A DNA stretch of 64,000 nucleotides from contig NZ_JAJOZK010000001.1 of NCBI RefSeq assembly GCF_022419185.1, positions 186,001-250,000 on the forward strand. The letters are read 5' to 3'. A program made the translations under genes and the position numbers. Shown here one piece after another: positions 1 through 10,112 of this stretch (position 1 is its first letter; each line of letters opens with the position of its first letter). Source of the DNA: Thermomonas flagellata (GTDB lineage Bacteria; Pseudomonadota; Gammaproteobacteria; Xanthomonadales; Xanthomonadaceae). The notes below the pieces were generated by a model. It was not told the origin of the DNA. It was given only the letters and a program-made list of their open reading frames with translations, and made no database searches.

Positions 1-533
1 AAGATGTTCGGCAGGAATTGTTCGAGACGCAATTGCGGAACTCGATCCACGTCCCGGTATTCGATCCGAATCGAGATCCCGACTTCGGAGATGGTGGGGC
101 GAGGTTGCTGGACGTGAGGCTCGTGGATGCGCGAGGGGATGCGCTCGCGAACGTGACCGGTGGTGAGCTGGTGACCTTGGAGATCATTGCCGAGGCGATG
201 GTCGATATCGAATCACCAATCGTGGGCTTTTACCTCAAAGATCGTTTCGGCCAGCTGCTGTTCGGCGACAACACCTTCCTGACGACGCGGGATGCTCCGC
301 TGCGGCTCGCAGCCGGGACCGAGTACCGCGCACGCTTCACCTTCCGCATGCCGCGCTTGCAGGCGGGCGACTATGTGTTCACCGTCGGCCTCGCACGCGG
401 TACCCAGGACGACCACGTGATCCAGCTGTGGGCGCACGAGGCGCTGCGGCTACATGCCCTGGGGCAAGGGTTGCCTACGGGCATCTTCGGCCTGCCGATG
501 CTGGGCATTACACTCGAACCCCGGCATGGATGA
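1..533 (+). CDS. wzt: O-antigen ABC transporter ATP-binding protein, C-terminal part (Wzt-like), 5' truncated by window edge
   Basis: The reading frame is open from base 3 and ends with TGA at 531-533; the first in-frame start-like codon (TTG at 18) is internal, so the gene begins outside the window. No Walker motifs remain. The visible 176 residues look like the beta-sandwich domain at the C-terminus of Wzt proteins: a stretch about ligand description (GARLLDVRLVDARGDAL), then VDIESPIVGFYLKDRFGQLLFGDNT split over two strands, a pattern typical of this domain. In Wzt the domain binds the modified end of the undecaprenyl-linked O-polysaccharide and selects it for export across the inner membrane. 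The overlapping glycosyltransferase gene downstream supports placement in an O-antigen cluster. The family call is confident; the exact polysaccharide is unknown. Confidence 0.75.
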   Translation, partial: DVRQELFETQLRNSIHVPVFDPNRDPDFGDGGARLLDVRLVDARGDALANVTGGELVTLEIIAEAMVDIESPIVGFYLKDRFGQLLFGDNTFLTTRDAPLRLAAGTEYRARFTFRMPRLQAGDYVFTVGLARGTQDDHVIQLWAHEALRLHALGQGLPTGIFGLPMLGITLEPRHG

Positions 534-2727
534 TTGCACTGAAATTGCCTTGATGCCGCGCGATGGGCCGCCCGGATTACCGGGTTGGTACCTGCTGCGG
601 GTGCGTCTGCCGCCGATGCAGCCCTCGGTCGCGCGTTCCTGCCTCGAGGTCGAGACCCGCCAGCACGTTCGCTTGGCAGAGGCGGTCACGGTGCTGCCGC
701 CGTGGCGGGGGGGCGGGGTCGGCGAACTCGTGGTTTGCCTGCGTGCGCCCTGGGCACGCGCGAGGCTCCGGATACCCCAGACATCGGCTACGGCCTGCAC
801 GGCGCGGGCCGGATTCGTCCGCATCGGCAAGTTCAGGGCGATGGCGCGGATGCTGGTTCACCTCATGCGCCGTCGCGGAATGGCGCAGACGCGCGCACTT
901 GCGCTCGGTGCCATCGTCCGCTGGGTGGCGCAGGGCATGCGCAATGCCGGGACGTGGATGCACGCGCGTTACCTCGCTGCGATGGGTGTGCCTGACGACG
1001 AATATGCGATCTGGCAGGCCCTGCGTGCGCTGGATCCGGAAGCCGACGCGGATGCCATGCGCGCGCGCGTGCGTCGGTTGCCTGCGCGCCCGCGAGTCTC
1101 CATCCTGCTGCCAGTCTGCGACCCGCCCGAAGTCTGGCTCCGCAAATGCCTGGACAGTGTCCTCGCTCAGGCCTATCCGGACTGGGAGCTGTGCATCGCC
1201 GACGATGCTTCGGCCCTGCCGCACGTCCGTGCAGTGATCGAGGAGTATGCCCGCCGAGATGCCCGCATCCGCCGTCTGTTTCGCGCCCGCCGTGGTCACA
1301 TCACCGCTGCGAGCAACGATGCACTGACTATGGCCAGCGGCGACTGGGTGGCACTGCTGGATCACGACGATCTGCTGGCGCCGCACGCGTTGCAGGAGAT
1401 GGTCGCGGCCGCATTGGCGCACCCGCAGTGGCGGCTGCTGTATTCCGACGAGGACAAGATCGACGCCGAGGGTCGTCGCTTCGATCCGTACTTCAAGCCT
1501 GACTTCAACTACCGGTTGTTGCTCGGGCAGAATTACGTCGGCCATCTGCTGATGTGCCGCGCCGATCTCCTGCGCGAGATCGGCGGCTTCCGCACGGGGT
1601 ATGACGGCAGCCAGGATTGGGATCTCGTCCTGCGCTGCGTGGAACGCCTGCGGCGCGAGGAGATCGGGCACGTTCCGCAGGTGCTGTACCACTGGCGCGC
1701 GCATGTCGGTTCCACGGCGGCCGACCCAACGGTGAAGAGCTATGCAACCGAGGCCGCCCGGCGTGCGGTGCAGGCGCATCTGCAGCGTCGCGGGCAGGAA
1801 GCGGAGGTGGAAGAGGTGGCTCCCGGATGCATGCGGGTCCGCCGCGCGTTGCCGTCAGTACCGCCGCAGGTGACGCTGATCGTGCCCACCCGTGACCGCG
1901 TGGATCTGCTGCGTCCCTGCGTCGAGGGCCTGCTGCACGCCACGGACTACCCGGCGCTGGAGCTGCTGGTGGTGGACAACGGGTCAGTGGAGGTGCGGAC
2001 CCGCGATTACCTTGCAGCGATCGCACGCGATCCAAGGGTACGGGTGCTGCGGTTCGACGCGCCCTTCAATTACTCGGCGATCAATAATTTCGCTGCCCGT
2101 CATGCGTCCGGCAGCGTGCTCGGCCTAGTCAACAACGACATTCTCGTGATTGAGCCTGGATGGTTGCAGGAGATGGTGGCGGAGGTACTCTCGCCCGAGG
2201 TCGGCGCGGTTGGAGCGCGCCTGCTCTATCCGGACGGCCGCCTCCAGCATGCGGGGGTGGTCCTTGGCATCGGCGGTGTGGCCGCGCACCCCTGGTGTGG
2301 CTGGCCGGAGGAGACCCTCGGGCAGATGGGGCGCCTGCAAGTGGCGCAGGAACTGTCGGCGGTCACGGCGGCCTGTCTGCTGGTCCGGCGGGAGGTGTTC
2401 GAGCAGGTCGGCGGATTGGACGAGGCCTTAGCCGTGGCCTACAACGACGTGGACTTCTGTCTGCGTGTCCGCGCTGCGGGCTATCACAACGTCTGGACGC
2501 CGTACGCGCGGCTGGTGCACGCCGAATCCGCTACCCGCGGAGACGACCTGCGCCCGGACAAGCGCGCCCGACTGCAGCGCGAGGCGGATTTCATACGCCA
2601 GCGCTGGGGCGCGCTGCTCGACGACGATCCTGCCTACAACCCCAACCTCAGCCTCGACAGCGAAGCCTTCGCCCTCGCCGCCATCCCACGACCGCGGGCG
2701 AGGGGCCAATATGGAGGCAGTGGCTGA
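526..2727 (+). CDS. double-domain family 2 glycosyltransferase
   Basis: A 733-residue protein with two GT-A (GT2) domains in tandem. The first starts near residue 190 (PRVSILLPVCDPP) with the acidic motif LLDHDDLLAP; the second starts near residue 447 (PQVTLIVPTRDRVDLL) with VNNDILVIEPGW in the same position. The first 190 residues hold no domain I recognise. I chose ATG 526 because it overlaps the stop of the upstream wzt-like gene by 8 bases; the frame is open further up to 454, but that stretch lies inside the upstream gene. Such two-domain GT2 enzymes add successive sugars, often rhamnose, to O-antigen or other surface glycans at the inner face of the membrane. Donor and linkage cannot be read from sequence. 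It is the last gene of the O-antigen cluster before the RHS region. Confidence 0.85.
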   Translation: MDDCTEIALMPRDGPPGLPGWYLLRVRLPPMQPSVARSCLEVETRQHVRLAEAVTVLPPWRGGGVGELVVCLRAPWARARLRIPQTSATACTARAGFVRIGKFRAMARMLVHLMRRRGMAQTRALALGAIVRWVAQGMRNAGTWMHARYLAAMGVPDDEYAIWQALRALDPEADADAMRARVRRLPARPRVSILLPVCDPPEVWLRKCLDSVLAQAYPDWELCIADDASALPHVRAVIEEYARRDARIRRLFRARRGHITAASNDALTMASGDWVALLDHDDLLAPHALQEMVAAALAHPQWRLLYSDEDKIDAEGRRFDPYFKPDFNYRLLLGQNYVGHLLMCRADLLREIGGFRTGYDGSQDWDLVLRCVERLRREEIGHVPQVLYHWRAHVGSTAADPTVKSYATEAARRAVQAHLQRRGQEAEVEEVAPGCMRVRRALPSVPPQVTLIVPTRDRVDLLRPCVEGLLHATDYPALELLVVDNGSVEVRTRDYLAAIARDPRVRVLRFDAPFNYSAINNFAARHASGSVLGLVNNDILVIEPGWLQEMVAEVLSPEVGAVGARLLYPDGRLQHAGVVLGIGGVAAHPWCGWPEETLGQMGRLQVAQELSAVTAACLLVRREVFEQVGGLDEALAVAYNDVDFCLRVRAAGYHNVWTPYARLVHAESATRGDDLRPDKRARLQREADFIRQRWGALLDDDPAYNPNLSLDSEAFALAAIPRPRARGQYGGSG

Positions 2728-2745
2728 TACCGGCGCTTTTCCGGA

Positions 2746-2775
2746 TTGCCATCGCAAGAACCCCTGTGCTAGTTT
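2746..2775 (+). promoter_or_regulatory. possible sigma-70 promoter of the RHS gene
   Basis: TTGCCA at 2746-2751 and TAGTTT at 2770-2775 are separated by 18 bases, in the gap between the glycosyltransferase stop and the RHS start at 2895. The match to consensus is only moderate and no experiment supports it. It would place transcription of the RHS gene under its own signal rather than as read-through from the O-antigen genes. Confidence 0.3.
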
Positions 2776-2894
2776 CGGCCCACTCACTTCCTTCCCGGGG
2801 GCATGCGCGGCGGCTCATGGAGGAACGTGGGGTTGCCATGTCCGCAACGGCGCCCATGCTGGGGCGCCGGGCATTCTTGGGGAGGAAGCAGACG

Positions 2895-5800
2895 ATGCAA
2901 ATGCGCAACCGCTTGGCATTGCGGGGGGGGGGTAATTCTTGCAGTCGGGGTGTGGATCGCGCCGGCTGCTTCGTGGGCAGCAGGAACAAGCGGCACCAAA
3001 ACCCTCGAAACAGTCGTCGTTCATGGCTATCGGCTGCTGAGGGTTGATTCCGGTTTTTCTCCCGGGGGGTTCAGTGTGCGAGAGGGGGATTCCCCTTCTG
3101 AGCGAAAGCAAAAAGAGAAGGAAAAAAACAAACAAATTCCTTGTGAGTCGGACGCAACCGACCATCCGGTACAAATTGCCACCGGCAAAAAGTTCCTGCC
3201 GGAATTCGATATCCCGGCGGTCGGCGAAGGCATCCCGCTGACCTTGAACCGGCTGTACCAGCAGGGCAACACCAAGATCGGGGCCTTCGGGCCCTCGTGG
3301 AGTTCCAATATCGATTACACCCTGGTGTTCGAATACCAGGGGCTGGTGTGCTGGGCGTATCTGGACCATGTGGAGCCGTGCGTTCCGGGCGGCAAGCCGC
3401 TGCTGACGGTGTATGCCTACGGGCCGAGCGGCTACCCGGTACGGTTCAACGCGGTAGATGGGCAATGGCGCTCCGCGCAGGGCGACGTGGCGGTTCTCGA
3501 AAACGGAACCTGGACGGTCCGCTATGCCAGCGGGGATCGTCATGAGTTCGACGGCAACGGCCGTCCGCTGCGGATTCTTGGCGAGCGCGGCATCGGCCTG
3601 ACCTATGGCTACGACACGGGCGGGCGCCTGACCCGGATCACCCATACCAGCGGCCGCTTCCTGACCCTGACCTGGATCGGCGGCAAGGTGGCCAGCGTCA
3701 CCGATGCCGGCGGCAAGACTTATGCCTTCGGCTATGACGCGAATGGATACCTGGCCAGGGTCGCGTATCCGGACAATCTGGGTATCCGCACCTATCACTA
3801 CGAAAGCCCGTTGGGTGCCGACCTGCTGACCGGTGTGTCCATCAACGGCGTACGCTCCCTGCGTGTGCAGTACGTGAGTACCAGCGATGGCGTGAAGGTG
3901 CAGTGGTCTGGGTTGGAAGGCGGCGTAGAGCGCAGCAGCTTCGAATATTTCGCCGACCGCACCGAAGTGACCAACGCGCTGGGCCAGAAGACCACCTACT
4001 ACGTCGGACAGGTCGGTGGTGGTCGCAATATCCTCGCGGTGGAGCGACCGCCGTCGCCGACCTGCGCGGGTAGCGTCGCGCAGACGTTCTACGATGCGAA
4101 CGGCAACGTCATCGAGGAGCGCGACCAGTTCGGCGTGCGCACCACCTATGCCTACGATGCCGACCAGCGGCTGGTGGAGAAGATCACCGGCATCGGCCCC
4201 AATGGGGAGACCGACCAGCAGCAGATCACGCGGCTGGTGTGGGATGCGGTGTACAAGAACCGGCTGAACCAAGTGCAGGTCTATGGCGCCAGTCTGGACC
4301 AGCCGCTCAATACCACCACCTACACCTACTATCCAGACGGGGATCCGCGGGCGCGGCTGCTGCAGTCGGCGACGCTGACGAATCTGGGGGGTGGCCCGGT
4401 GGGCAGCCTGACCACCACCTACGCTTACACCCTGCACGCGAACGGCCTGGTGGCCACGATGGCGGTGGACGGTCCGCTGCCGGGTGACGGCGATGCGGTC
4501 ACGTACGCCTACGACACGGCGGGCAACCTGACCAGCGTCCGCAACAGCCTGGGGCACGTGGCGACGTACTCCAATTACAATGCGCTCGGCCAGCCGGGTC
4601 GCATGGTCTCGCCCAACGGGGCCGTCACGGATTACACCTACAACGCGCGCGGCCAGGCACTGACGGAAAAACGTTGGGTCGACGGGGTGGCGCAGGTCAC
4701 CGCCACCACCTATGACGATCGTGGGCGTCCGATTAGCGCGACGACCCCGGATGGAGTGACGACCCAGGCCGCCTACGATGTGTACGATCGGGTGGTGTCG
4801 ATCAGCCGGGTGACGGCTCTGCCGCTGGAGGAGCCATGCGATCAGGGCCTAACGATCTGCGAGACGAGCCGGACCTGGACCGAGTTGCAGGCGTTCAGCT
4901 ACAACCTGTTGTCGCAGCCGCTGACAGTGACGGTGAACTCGCGGTATCGGCTGACGCTATGGGACCAGGAGCGCAAAAAGCCGATCGTACGTGACACCAC
5001 TACGCTGCAGCAGCGCGCGACCTTCGAGTACGACGGCAACGGCTTCCTCAGCCGCCGCAAGGGCGAGCATGGGCAGGCCACGACCTATCACTACAATGCC
5101 AACGGCGATCTGGACCAGGTCAGCGATGCGCTGGGCAATACGGTCAGCTACGGCTACGACCGGCGGCGCCGTGTCACCACGGTGACCGATGCGGCGGGGA
5201 CGACGGTGACGGGGTATGACGCGCTGGGGCGGGTGGTGTCGGTGCGCGATGCGCGCGGGACTGTCACCCGCTACACCTATGACGGGCTGGGCCACCTGCT
5301 GGCGCAGGTCAGCCCGGACACCGGCACCACTGCGTTCACCTACGATGCGGTTGGGCAACTGATGCAGACGCAGAAGGCCGACGGCACGACGATCACGCAG
5401 GCCTACGACGGGCTGGGACGCCTGATCCGCCAGAGCGCGGGCGGGCAGACGCGCACGCTGACCTACGATGCCTGCACCAACGGCAAGGGGCTCCTGTGCG
5501 TGGCGGCGAAGACCGGTGGCACGGCGACGGCCGCCAGCTTCGCCTATACCCCCTGGGGCCAGCTCGCCACCCGGCAGGACACGCTCGACGGCGTGACCGA
5601 CACCACCCGCTACGGGTATGACGGCCTGGGCCGTCTGAGCCGGATCGAGTACCCGAGCGGGATCGCGGTGGGATATGGCTATACCGATGGGCACCTGGAG
5701 ACGGTCACGGCGGCGGTGAATGGCAGTACGACGACGGTGGCGACGCTGAGCGGCTACCAGGCCTTTGGCCCGCCGGCCTATCTGACCTATGGCAACGGGC

Positions 5801-7164
5801 TGCTGCGGACGGTGAGTTACGACACCGACCGGCGCATCATCGGCATCAGCACGAATGCGGCATCGGGCCCGCTGCAGAGCCTGACCTACGGGTTCGATGC
5901 GGCAGATCGCATCACCGCGATCACCGATGGCGTCGATGCGGCGCAGACCCAGCACTACCAGTACGATGCGCTGTCGCGCCTGGTGCGGTCGGAGCACGCG
6001 GGCGGGAACGTGGCCAGCTACGGGTACGACGCGGTGGGCAACCGGGTGAGCCAGGGCAACACCGTCCCGGCGAGCGCGAGCAGCTACACCTACGCGGCGG
6101 ACGGCAACCGCCTGCTGCAGGCGGCCACGGGCGGGCTGAGCCGCGGGTTCACCTACGACGCCACCGGCAACGTCACCGCGTACACGGATGCATCGGGCAT
6201 CGCGCACACGCTGGCGTATGATCCCTTCGGCCGCCTGGCCGGCCACACGGCGCAGGGGGTGACCACGACCTACACGGTGAACGCCCTGGACCAGCGGATG
6301 GGCAAGCGCAACGCCAGCCACCAGAGCCGCTACGTGTACGCCGGCTTCAACCAGCTGCTGGCCGAATACACCGATGGGCAATGGACGAGCTACATCTACC
6401 TCGGCAGCGAGCCGGTCGCGCTGGTGCGCAACGCCCAACTCTATTACCTGCACCCCGACCACCTGGGAAGGCCGCAGCTGGCGACGGATGCCGGGCAGCA
6501 GGTGGTGTGGAAGGCGGCGAACCGGGCATTCGACCGCGGCGTCACTCTCGACACCATCGGCGGGCTGAACCTCGGCTTCCCGGGGCAGTATTACGAGGCC
6601 GAATCCGGCCTGTGGCACAACGGCTACCGCGAGTACGACGCGGGCTTGGGCCGCTACCTGCAGTCCGACCCGATCGGGCTGGCGGGCGGGGTGAATACGT
6701 ATGCCTATGTCGGGGGGAATCCGATCTCGTTTATTGATCCGTTCGGATTGCGGGAGTGCTATTACACACGGGCAGGCTTGAACGAAGCGCTCGAGCCGGT
6801 ATCTCCAGAGTCGTACCTTCTCGGCGGCGGTCGCTTGGTGTATGCAGGGCTCGCAAAAGCTATCCCTGCGATTGCAGCTACATTGGAGTCAACAACAATA
6901 GGGCAAGCTGCATTCGCGGTGGCGGCTCGAAATTCGTTGAAAGATTTGTTCCGTGGGCCACTTGCGCCAGTTTTTGCTGGTATCAGGCAGCCGAGCTTTC
7001 AAGCACAAATGGAAAAATACGGATTTGATGCGGCAAAAGTTTTGTCGAAATCATCCGCAACGAATGCGACTTTGAATAGTGGCGCAGCCGCTGCAGTTGC
7101 AGCTACTGCGGCTGCAGATGCGGGGAATAAATCCAATGGCTCGCCATGCTTTTGTAAAGATTGA
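2895..7164 (+). CDS. secreted RHS-repeat polymorphic toxin, full-length copy (frame broken at a G10 tract)
   Basis: About 1420 residues: Sec-type signal peptide, a DUF6531-like N-terminal region ([19 protein letters not shown]), many YD repeats (pattern Y-D-x2-G-R), the RHS core ending [11 protein letters not shown], and a 137-residue variable tip from 6751. RHS proteins form a shell around a C-terminal toxin delivered to neighbours. The best start is ATG 2895, with GGAGG at -14 to -10; it begins [12 protein letters not shown] and would continue into [16 protein letters not shown], a good signal peptide. This requires nine or twelve G in the run at 2923-2932, which has ten; as written, this start yields a 50-residue dead end at 3047. 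An in-frame start at 2803 exists but gives no sensible signal peptide. The tip is hydrophobic, has no catalytic motif I know and ends SPCFCKD. There is no PAAR or VgrG partner, so type VI delivery is not indicated. Confidence 0.85.
2923..2932 (+). repeat. poly-G tract (G10) in the signal-peptide codons of the RHS gene
   Basis: Ten consecutive G residues lie between TTGC and TAATTC, 28 bases after the ATG at 2895. Nine or twelve would join the start to the RHS frame; ten does not. Homopolymer G tracts in this position are classic sites of slipped-strand length change, but a sequencing or assembly miscount would look the same. Confidence 0.8.
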
Positions 7165-7321
7165 TAGCGAAGCCATGTCGATATTCAGAAGGCTGGTTAT
7201 TGGGGTTGTCATTCTTTCGGCAATATGGGCTGTTGGGTACTTCTTCGCTGGGTTCCAAGTGGCGTGGGTCTTGGTTGTCGCGGCAATCATCATTGCGTTG
7301 GTTGGCATGGTGATTACGTGA
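7136..7321 (+). CDS. small two-helix membrane protein, candidate immunity protein of RHS tip 1
   Basis: A 61-residue protein starting at ATG 7136, which follows GGGGA and overlaps the end of the long RHS gene by 29 bases; a second start at ATG 7175 would give 48 residues. It is almost wholly two membrane helices ([20 protein letters not shown] and [19 protein letters not shown]). No family is recognised. Immunity genes of polymorphic toxins sit directly behind the toxin gene, often overlapping, and the overlap here fits. A membrane immunity protein beside a hydrophobic tip would suit a toxin acting on the inner membrane, such as a pore former. That is inference from position and topology only. 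Confidence 0.55.
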   Translation: MARHAFVKIDSEAMSIFRRLVIGVVILSAIWAVGYFFAGFQVAWVLVVAAIIIALVGMVIT

Positions 7322-7349
7322 TGCTAGCCCGCGCAGGTCGGGTCTCGGC

Positions 7350-7414
7350 ATATTGGGGTCCACTGTATTGGGGTCAGGTTCACTTCCTGACCGTAAGCAG
7401 AAAGTTCCTGCACC
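7350..7414 (+). repeat. hairpin element at the 5' seam of a truncated RHS copy (copy 1)
   Basis: It contains a perfect 7-bp inverted repeat, GGTCAGG at 7372-7378 and CCTGACC at 7386-7392, around a 7-base loop. It is preceded by CATATTGGGGTC and a second TATTGGGGTC, and followed by a conserved stretch leading into CCATGGCTTTGG at the start of the RHS fragment. The same arrangement recurs at 13190-13241, and partly on both sides of the IS element (TATATCGGGGT at 7591-7601, CCATGGCTTTGG at 8810-8821). It resembles REP-type palindromes; no transposase of that type is present. Confidence 0.6.
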
Positions 7415-7586
7415 ATGGCTTTGGGCCGCATCACCGCGATCACCGATGGCGTCGATACGGCGCAGACCCAGCAGTTCCAGTACGACGCGCTGTCGCGGCT
7501 GGTGCGGTCCGAGCATGCGGGCGGCAACGTGGCCAGCTACGGGTACGACGCGGTGGGCAACCGGGTGAGCCAGGGCAATACCCTGC
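7415..7586 (+). pseudogene. RHS core fragment (remnant)
   Basis: A 172-base stretch matching the RHS core of the long gene near 5904-6074 ([10 protein letters not shown], then [15 protein letters not shown], then [14 protein letters not shown]). It opens with ATG at 7415 (MALGRITAIT) and loses similarity after AATACCCTGC, just before a partial hairpin element and the IS3 insertion. The frame runs on to 7609 without meaning. It has no toxin tip. It is best read as the remnant of a displaced RHS module left between two seam elements. Confidence 0.75.
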
Positions 7587-7675
7587 AGGGTATATCGGGG
7601 TGGGGCTGACCTGAGACGTATCGTGTAGCCACCTGGCTGGTGAGTTCTCTACCCTCAACAGGCAAGGAGAGCTCC

Positions 7676-7939
7676 ATGAAGAAGCGATTCACCGACGAGC
7701 AGATCATCGGCATCCTGCGCGAGGCCGAGATCGGCGCCATGTCGATCAAGGCCTTGTGCAAGAAGCACAACGTCACCGAGCAGACCTTTTTCCGGTGGTG
7801 CAACAAGTTCGGCGGCCTTGACGTTCCAGATGCCCGCCGGCTCAAGGACCTCGAGTCTGAGAATGCCCGGCTCAAGCGGCTGGTCGCCGAGCAGATGCTG
7901 GTCATTGATGGGATGAAGGAGATCGTCCGAAAAAAATGA
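7676..7939 (+). CDS. IS3-family transposase OrfA
   Basis: An 87-residue protein ([18 protein letters not shown]) with a helix-turn-helix typical of IS3 OrfA ([20 protein letters not shown]), then a leucine-zipper-like segment ([20 protein letters not shown]). It binds the inverted repeats of the element and, by frameshifting at the A7 run, supplies the N-terminus of the full transposase. The [11 protein letters not shown] signature is seen in the IS407 subgroup. The start is ATG 7676 behind GGAGAG; the open frame extends upstream without a better start. It looks intact. Confidence 0.85.
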   Translation: MKKRFTDEQIIGILREAEIGAMSIKALCKKHNVTEQTFFRWCNKFGGLDVPDARRLKDLESENARLKRLVAEQMLVIDGMKEIVRKK

Positions 7940-8775
7940 CGACCCCGTCGGAACGACGCGACACGGTTCAGGTGCTGGTCCGTCGGGGTCTCTCGCAGCG
8001 AAAGGCGCTTCGTTATCTGGGCCTGAGTCGCCGCATCGCCAGCTACGCCCCGCGCCAGGCCGCCAAGGACCAGGCGGTGGCCGAGCGGCTGCTGGCCGCG
8101 TCGCCGAAGGTGCCGCGCTTCGGGTATCGCCGGATGGCGGCCTGGCTGGACCTGGGCGAGGCCCGGGTGCGGCGCCTGTGGCGCCAGCTGGGCTTGAACA
8201 TTCCCCGCCGCAGGCCGCGTCGCCGCCGCTGCGGCAACGACATCCGCCTGCCGGGCGCGGTGCGCCCGAATGCGGTCTGGAGCTACGACTTCGTCCACGA
8301 CCAGATGGTCGACGGGCGCTCGCTGAAGATGCTGTGCGTGATCGACGAATACACCCGCGAATGCCTGGCGATCGAGGTCGATGCCAGCCTGCGGGCGCAG
8401 GACGTGATCCTGACCCTGTCGCGGCTGATGCGGCTCTACGGCAAGCCGGCCTTTGTCCGCTCCGACAACGGCGCCGAGTTCACGGCGGCCAAGGTGATGC
8501 GCTGGCTGCGCGACGCGGCGATCGGCCCGGCGTTCATCGCGCCGGGTAGCCCCTGGCAGAACGGATTCGTCGAAAGCTTCAACGGCAAGCTGCGGGACGA
8601 ACTGCTGAACCGCGAATGGTTCCGCAGCCGCGCCGAGGCAAAGGTGCTGATCGAACGCTGGCGGCAGTTCTACAACGAGCAGCGGCCGCACAGCGCCCAT
8701 GGCTACAAGCCCCCGGCGAGCGTTCGCCGGAACTGGTCGGAACCCGATACCATCAACCCCGGACTCACTGCCTGA
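7936..8775 (+). CDS. IS3-family transposase OrfB (DDE integrase core)
   Basis: A 279-residue protein overlapping orfA by four bases (ATGA). It has an N-terminal HTH_21-like region ([19 protein letters not shown]) and an rve integrase core with the three acidic residues in context: D in WSYDFVHD, D in VRSDNGAEF and E in [14 protein letters not shown]. These catalyse strand transfer of the element. The C-terminal [17 protein letters not shown] is the common end of IS3 OrfB. No frameshift or stop is seen, so the element could be active. Confidence 0.9.
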   Translation: MTTPSERRDTVQVLVRRGLSQRKALRYLGLSRRIASYAPRQAAKDQAVAERLLAASPKVPRFGYRRMAAWLDLGEARVRRLWRQLGLNIPRRRPRRRRCGNDIRLPGAVRPNAVWSYDFVHDQMVDGRSLKMLCVIDEYTRECLAIEVDASLRAQDVILTLSRLMRLYGKPAFVRSDNGAEFTAAKVMRWLRDAAIGPAFIAPGSPWQNGFVESFNGKLRDELLNREWFRSRAEAKVLIERWRQFYNEQRPHSAHGYKPPASVRRNWSEPDTINPGLTA

Positions 8776-8810
8776 TTGGCTACAAGTTCCGTACTCAGGT
8801 CACCTTTGCC

Positions 8811-10112
8811 ATGGCTTTGGACCGGATCACCGCGATCACCGATGGTGTGGATGCGGCGCAGACCCAGCAGTACCGGTACGACGCGCTCTCGCGCCTGGTG
8901 CGGTCCGAGCATGCGGGCGGCAACGTGGCCAGCGACGGGTACGACGCGGTGGGCAACCGGGTGAGCCTGGGGAATACCCTGCCGGCGAGCACGACGGGCT
9001 ACGCCTACGCCGCCAGCGGCAACCGGCTGCTGCAGGCGGCCACGGGCGGCGTGAGCCGCGGGTTCACCTACGACGCCACCGGCAATGTCACCGCGTACGC
9101 CGATGCCGCAGGCATCACGCACACACTGGCGTATGATCCCTTTGGCCGTCTGGCCAGCCACACGGCGCAGGACATGACCACGACCTACACGGTGAACGCC
9201 CTGGACCAGCGGATGGGCAAGCGCAATGCTGGCCACCAGAGCCGGTATGTGTACGCCGGCTTCAACCAGCTGCTGGCGGAGTACACCGACGGGGCGTGGA
9301 CGAGCTACGTCTACCGCGGCGGCGAGCCGGTGGCGCTGGTGCGCAATGACCAACTCTACTTCCTGCACCCCGACCACCTGGGCCGGCCGCAGCTGGCGAC
9401 GAATGCCGGGCAGCAGGTGGTGTGGAAGGCGGCCAACCGGGCGTTCGACCGCGGCGTCACTCTCGACACCATCGGCGGGCTGAACCTGGGCTTCCCGGGG
9501 CAGTACTACGATGCCGAATCCGGCCTGTGGCACAACGGCTACCGCGAGTACGAGGCCAGCCTGGGCCGCTACCTGCAATCCGACCCGATCGGGCTGGTGG
9601 GTGGGGTGAATACGTATGGGTATGTTGGGGGGAATCCAATCTCGTTCGTTGACCCGCTAGGGTTGAGGGCTACGTGTAAGTGCACCGGAAATGGCGCAGA
9701 AATTAATATCAATTTCGAATTCAAAGGCGACGGAGCCACCCCGGAAAAGATTGCAGCGATGAGGTCATCGATCGAAAATCGATGGTCCGCCCCTGGTTTC
9801 ACAGTCACTACGAGTATCGGTGGTCGGGGCGCATCGAAGATCAATATTCCAGCGGCTGATGGTCGGTCGTTCGTGCAAGGAAACGGCGGCACATGGTATG
9901 GAGAGGCAGATCCATGGGTGGCTGCACACGAGGCGGGCCATTTAATGAAACTGCCTGATCGCTATACGGAACCTACGCCGGGGCACACTATTCCACAGCC
10001 AGGGTGGGAAGGAACAATCATGGCTGAATATATGGGTACGGTGACTTCAGCGGATCGCCAAGGTGTACTTGATGCACTCGGCTGCAACTGTGCGTGTGGG
10101 GGTGGCAAGTGA
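8811..10112 (+). CDS. truncated RHS protein with HExxH metalloprotease-like tip
   Basis: A 433-residue orphan RHS module. From ATG 8811 ([14 protein letters not shown]) it follows the last quarter of the long RHS gene through [11 protein letters not shown], then changes at 9666 to a 148-residue tip of lower GC. The tip holds [13 protein letters not shown], an HExxH zinc site followed at the right distance by Asp, as in snapalysin-like (M7) and other metzincin-type proteases. It ends CNCACGGGK. There is no signal peptide or N-terminal shell domain, so alone it should not be delivered; such orphans act as donors of new tips by recombination with the full-length gene. The frame is open upstream into the IS element, but the shared seam start at 8811 is preferred. 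The GTGA overlap with the next gene indicates coupling. Confidence 0.8.
   Translation: MALDRITAITDGVDAAQTQQYRYDALSRLVRSEHAGGNVASDGYDAVGNRVSLGNTLPASTTGYAYAASGNRLLQAATGGVSRGFTYDATGNVTAYADAAGITHTLAYDPFGRLASHTAQDMTTTYTVNALDQRMGKRNAGHQSRYVYAGFNQLLAEYTDGAWTSYVYRGGEPVALVRNDQLYFLHPDHLGRPQLATNAGQQVVWKAANRAFDRGVTLDTIGGLNLGFPGQYYDAESGLWHNGYREYEASLGRYLQSDPIGLVGGVNTYGYVGGNPISFVDPLGLRATCKCTGNGAEININFEFKGDGATPEKIAAMRSSIENRWSAPGFTVTTSIGGRGASKINIPAADGRSFVQGNGGTWYGEADPWVAAHEAGHLMKLPDRYTEPTPGHTIPQPGWEGTIMAEYMGTVTSADRQGVLDALGCNCACGGGK

Larger units (their letters stand above)
7607..8802 (+). mobile_element. IS3-family insertion sequence (IS407-like subgroup)
   Basis: About 1196 bp bounded by imperfect inverted repeats: the left end starts TGACCTGAG at 7607 and the right end finishes CTCAGGTCA at 8802. 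It carries overlapping orfA and orfB with a run of seven A at 7930-7936 just before the orfA stop, the usual site of -1 frameshifting that makes the OrfAB transposase. The flanks (GGGGC on the left, CCTTT on the right) show no short direct repeat, so either the insertion is followed by a rearrangement or the ends are a few bases off. It splits a seam element between two RHS copies. Confidence 0.8.

Noticed and set aside
2803-2894. ATG 2803 as the true start of the long RHS gene
   Set aside because: It keeps the frame open, but the resulting N-terminus is rich in Cys, Arg and Trp and has no clear ribosome binding site or signal peptide, whereas ATG 2895 has both if the G tract changes length.
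2895-7164. Type VI secretion effector
   Set aside because: No PAAR domain, VgrG, EagR chaperone or other T6SS gene is in the window; the N-terminus instead fits Sec export.
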